Positions 61,419-64,000 of a DNA stretch of 64,000 nucleotides are shown here, one piece after another (positions within the stretch are counted from its first letter, which is position 1; each line of letters begins with the position of its first letter). The position numbers and the translations under genes were made by a program. Below the pieces are notes generated by a model that was not told the DNA's origin, did not search any database, and saw nothing but the letters and a program-made list of their open reading frames with translations. Origin of the DNA: Aquimarina sp. TRL1 (GTDB taxonomy: Bacteria > Bacteroidota > Bacteroidia > Flavobacteriales > Flavobacteriaceae). Where the stretch lies: positions 3,090,501 through 3,154,500 of the forward strand of contig NZ_CP053590.1 in NCBI RefSeq assembly GCF_013365535.1, read 5' to 3'.

Positions 61419-61985
61419 TTATTTTCGTATTATAAAATCCTCTTTTGCCTGTTCTTTCCTGAAAAAAACAAATCCCAGATTAAAGGTTTCTATTGTTACT
61501 CTTGTTTTTGCATGTGTTTTTAGTTGTTGCCACTGATCGATCGATTGGGAAGACTGGTGTATATTAGTTATAAGTAAAACGGTATCATTATGAGTTTTAG
61601 AAATGAGCTGATCTAATAGTTGCGGAGTAGCAGATTGTCTATGGACACAAATCATGTCATAGTGCACGTCGGAGTTGATTTCTGACGTGACAGTAAGTGT
61701 GTTTTCTATAGTTACAATAGTCGATATGATAGGGGAATCCTCTATGATCAGAACTGTTTTGCATCTTAGAAAACGTGGAAGTCGGTTTAGTAATCGGGCG
61801 GTTTTTATAGTCAGCTTTGCCGGTTTTCTTTTTCGAAATAAAGAAGCGATTGCTCCATATGATGCATGTGTGGTTTTATCATAAAAACATCGGGTGACCA
61901 GCTGATAAATAAAAGGGGAGTGTACCCCATGTTGATTGGTAGACCTGAGAATAAACCGGAAATAGTGTTGTAACCTAAAAAACAT
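61419..61985 (-). CDS. Methyltransferase-like protein with degenerate core (188 aa)
   Basis: The start MFFRLQHYFRFILRSTNQHGVHSPFIYQLVTRCFYDKT is the recognisable N-terminus of a Bacteroidota class I methyltransferase family. Those proteins are usually around 230-250 residues with a clear SAM motif after a short linker. Here the following region (KTVLIIEDSPIISTIVTIEN) lacks the glycine-rich loop and the protein is shorter, so SAM binding is doubtful. It is either a decayed methyltransferase or one repurposed. The ABC-F gene ends 15 nt upstream on the same strand. Confidence 0.75.
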   Translation of the reverse strand: MFFRLQHYFRFILRSTNQHGVHSPFIYQLVTRCFYDKTTHASYGAIASLFRKRKPAKLTIKTARLLNRLPRFLRCKTVLIIEDSPIISTIVTIENTLTVTSEINSDVHYDMICVHRQSATPQLLDQLISKTHNDTVLLITNIHQSSQSIDQWQQLKTHAKTRVTIETFNLGFVFFRKEQAKEDFIIRK

Positions 61986-62000
61986 ATAAATGTAGTGGAC

Positions 62001-63872
62001 TTATAAATCCATTTTTTCTGATAGTTCTAACCATCTCATTTCTTTCTCTTCAATATCATTGATGATTACTTTTAGTTTTTCAGATTCTTTGCGAATGGTA
62101 TCGGTATCCAGGTGTTCTTCCAGAAACTTATTTTCTATTTCCTTTTTCTGAAGTTCTAACTTTTTTAAATCTCTTTCTATTCTGTTGTATTCTTTTTGTT
62201 CGTTATAGGACAACTTGGAGTTTGCATCTTTCTTCCAGTTGTTTTTTGTTTTTGGAGTTTTTATTTCTTCTTTAGAAGGTTGCTCCGGGGATTTACTATT
62301 TTCATAAACTCTGTAATCGGTATAGTTCCCTGGGAAATCCTGAACAATCCCTTGACCTCTGAAGACGAATAAGTGATCGACAATCTTATCCATGAAATAG
62401 CGATCATGTGATACCACAATCAGGCATCCGGGAAAATCCAGTAAGAAGTTTTCTAATACATTAAGAGTAACAATGTCCAAATCGTTTGTTGGTTCATCCA
62501 AAATCAGAAAATTCGGATTTTGAATCAAGACAGTACATAGATAGAGTCTTTTGCGTTCACCACCACTTAGTTTTTCGACGAAATCATATTGCTTTTTTCT
62601 GTCAAAAAGGAATCGCTCTAATAATTGTTGTGCTGATATCTGTCGTCCTTTTTTCAAAGGGATATAATCCCCAAACTCTCGGATGACATCAATTACTTTT
62701 TGACCTTCTTTGATGTTGATTCCTTTTTGGGTATAGTATCCGTACTTTACCGTATCCCCTACGATTATTTTTCCCTGATCAGGAGGGAGAGTCCCGGTAA
62801 GCATATTGAGAAAGGTGGATTTCCCAGTTCCGTTTTTACCAATAATTCCAATGCGCTCTCCTTTTTTGAAAACATATTCGAATTGGTCTAAAATAACAAG
62901 ATCTCCAAATTTTTTAGAAACTTTATGAAGTTCAAGGATTTTACTTCCCAGACGTTCCATGTTAATTTCTAATTGAATTTGATGATCATTTCTTCGTTGA
63001 TGTGCTCGTTTTTTTATCTCGAAAAAATCATCAATTCTGGATTTGGATTTGGTAGTTCTGGCTTTGGGCTGACGACGCATCCATTCCAGTTCTTTTTTAT
63101 ATAGTTGCTTTGCTTTTTCTGTAGCAATGTCTTCATTCGCTATTCTGGCTTCTTTATTGTCCAGATAATAAGCGTAGTTTCCTTTGTAGCTGTATAGTTT
63201 TCCGTTTTCTAATTCTACAATTTCATTACAAACATTTTCCAGGAAATAGCGATCATGAGTCACCATAAATAAGGTGAAATTTTCTTTGGCAAAATACTCT
63301 TCGAGCCATTCGATCATTTCCAGATCAAGATGGTTGGTAGGTTCATCCAAATATAAGAGATCAGGCTTGCTCAGTAGAATATTAGCTAGTGCTAATCTCT
63401 TTTTTTGTCCTCCGGATAAGAGACCTACTTTCCGGTCTAATTGTTCGAGTTTTAATTTGAAAAGTACCTGCTTATATTGAGTTTCAAAATCCCAGGCGTT
63501 TAATGCATCCATCTGTTCGAAAGCTTTTTGATATCCTTCCTGATCGTCTGGGTTTTTTAATGCATTTTCATAATTGTTGATTACTTTGAGAATGTCATTG
63601 TCTGCAGCAAATATGGTTTGCTCAATAGTTAATTCAGGGTTGAGGTCTGGTTCCTGAGATAAAAAAGCAACTTTTAGATTTTTTCTGTAGACGACTTGTC
63701 CTTTATCAGGCAATTCTCCTGCGGCAACTATATTGAGTAAGGAGGTTTTTCCAGTTCCGTTTTTAGCGACAAAACCTATTTTTTGCCCTTCGTTAATACC
63801 AAAGGATATATTCTCAAATAAGACACGTTCGCCAAATGCTTTTGCTATATTTTCTACTGATACGTAATTCAC
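62001..63872 (-). CDS. ABC-F family ATPase (Uup-like)
   Basis: The 623-residue protein has two ATPase halves without membrane segments. The Walker A loops are AKNGTGKTS (about 37) and GKNGTGKST (about 345). The signatures are LLSGGQKKRLALA and LSGGERKRLYL, and the Walker B segments are LLYLDEPTNHLDLE and FLILDEPTNDLDI. A coiled-coil C-terminus (KLSYNEQKEYNRIERDLKKL, then LDTDTIRKESEK) fits the Uup C-terminal domain. ABC-F proteins bind the ribosomal E site, and Uup relatives also act on branched DNA. It is probably the first gene of a short leftward run with the methyltransferase-like gene. The last 128 nt of the window hold only its upstream region. Confidence 0.92.
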   Translation of the reverse strand: MNYVSVENIAKAFGERVLFENISFGINEGQKIGFVAKNGTGKTSLLNIVAAGELPDKGQVVYRKNLKVAFLSQEPDLNPELTIEQTIFAADNDILKVINNYENALKNPDDQEGYQKAFEQMDALNAWDFETQYKQVLFKLKLEQLDRKVGLLSGGQKKRLALANILLSKPDLLYLDEPTNHLDLEMIEWLEEYFAKENFTLFMVTHDRYFLENVCNEIVELENGKLYSYKGNYAYYLDNKEARIANEDIATEKAKQLYKKELEWMRRQPKARTTKSKSRIDDFFEIKKRAHQRRNDHQIQLEINMERLGSKILELHKVSKKFGDLVILDQFEYVFKKGERIGIIGKNGTGKSTFLNMLTGTLPPDQGKIIVGDTVKYGYYTQKGINIKEGQKVIDVIREFGDYIPLKKGRQISAQQLLERFLFDRKKQYDFVEKLSGGERKRLYLCTVLIQNPNFLILDEPTNDLDIVTLNVLENFLLDFPGCLIVVSHDRYFMDKIVDHLFVFRGQGIVQDFPGNYTDYRVYENSKSPEQPSKEEIKTPKTKNNWKKDANSKLSYNEQKEYNRIERDLKKLELQKKEIENKFLEEHLDTDTIRKESEKLKVIINDIEEKEMRWLELSEKMDL

Positions 63873-64000
63873 AAATTCGCTGTATTAATCTTGAACTTTT
63901 CTAAGTGCAAAGAAACTACAAAAAAGCATGAAATCTAAAGAATTTGCATGCTAAGTGAGATTTAAAGATGCTAACGCTTTTCTGAAAGGAACTTATCGTT

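Noticed and set aside
1..64000. CRISPR arrays, tRNA or rRNA genes, complete insertion sequences
   Set aside because: I looked for regularly spaced repeats, cloverleaf-like segments and transposase motifs and saw none.

Overview
The window looks like a chromosomal segment of a marine-type Flavobacteriaceae member (Bacteroidota), with Aquimarina or a close relative as my best guess. The evidence is low G+C, a T9SS type A C-terminal sorting domain, the Bacteroidota form of the T6SS tube protein TssD, a BshC bacillithiol enzyme, many lipoproteins with short hydrophobic leaders ending in Cys, TAnnTTTG-type -7 promoter elements, and a lack of Shine-Dalgarno sequences. I see no tRNA, rRNA, CRISPR array or complete insertion sequence.

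Layout. 1-7.4 kb is a leftward run of three exported zinc peptidases (M14, M3, M16; the last runs off the left edge). 7.5-22.8 kb is mostly housekeeping: bshC, guaA, a LysM/periplasmic-binding-like protein, lysA, sucC, a duplicated-module methyltransferase, DUF1456, TerB-like and Hsp20 genes. 22.9-24.4 kb is a PAS histidine kinase with a single-domain response regulator. 24.9-28.0 kb encodes an unusual protein in which two complete flavin amine oxidases are fused. 28-34.5 kb holds small regulators and enzymes: a Crp/Fnr protein with an exact FNR-type box beside it, an Lrp, a TetR with two operator-like palindromes, and hydroxyacid dehydrogenase, VOC and GNAT genes. 34.4-46.8 kb is almost all leftward: acyloxyacyl hydrolase, M48 peptidase, small membrane proteins, a DsbA homologue that lost its nucleophilic cysteine, and an ABM-SDR-AraC cluster.

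47.6-50.6 kb is the most notable part. A stand-alone T6SS tube gene (tssD/Hcp) is followed by a probable effector with a C-terminal JAMM/JAB-like metal-binding motif. Overlapping it is a lipoprotein that I read as its immunity protein. Next come a decayed C-terminal toxin fragment, a second lipoprotein, and a 60-bp remnant copied from the first immunity gene. This is the layout of an effector/immunity cassette that gains and loses toxin tips. No other T6SS structural gene is in the window. Upstream of tssD is a 0.6-kb gene-free stretch rich in inverted repeats. Slightly further upstream, a 63-residue peptide with a double-glycine leader and a four-cysteine core looks like a secreted bacteriocin-like precursor.

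53-64 kb contains an exported DJ-1/PfpI protein, a 1216-residue T9SS-secreted BNR/sortilin-like repeat protein, an Aer-like soluble PAS protein, an NTF2-DJ-1 fusion, a membrane-bound AraC regulator, a degenerate methyltransferase-like protein and a Uup-like ABC-F ATPase.

All functional statements rest on reading motifs and family resemblance by eye. No database search was run.
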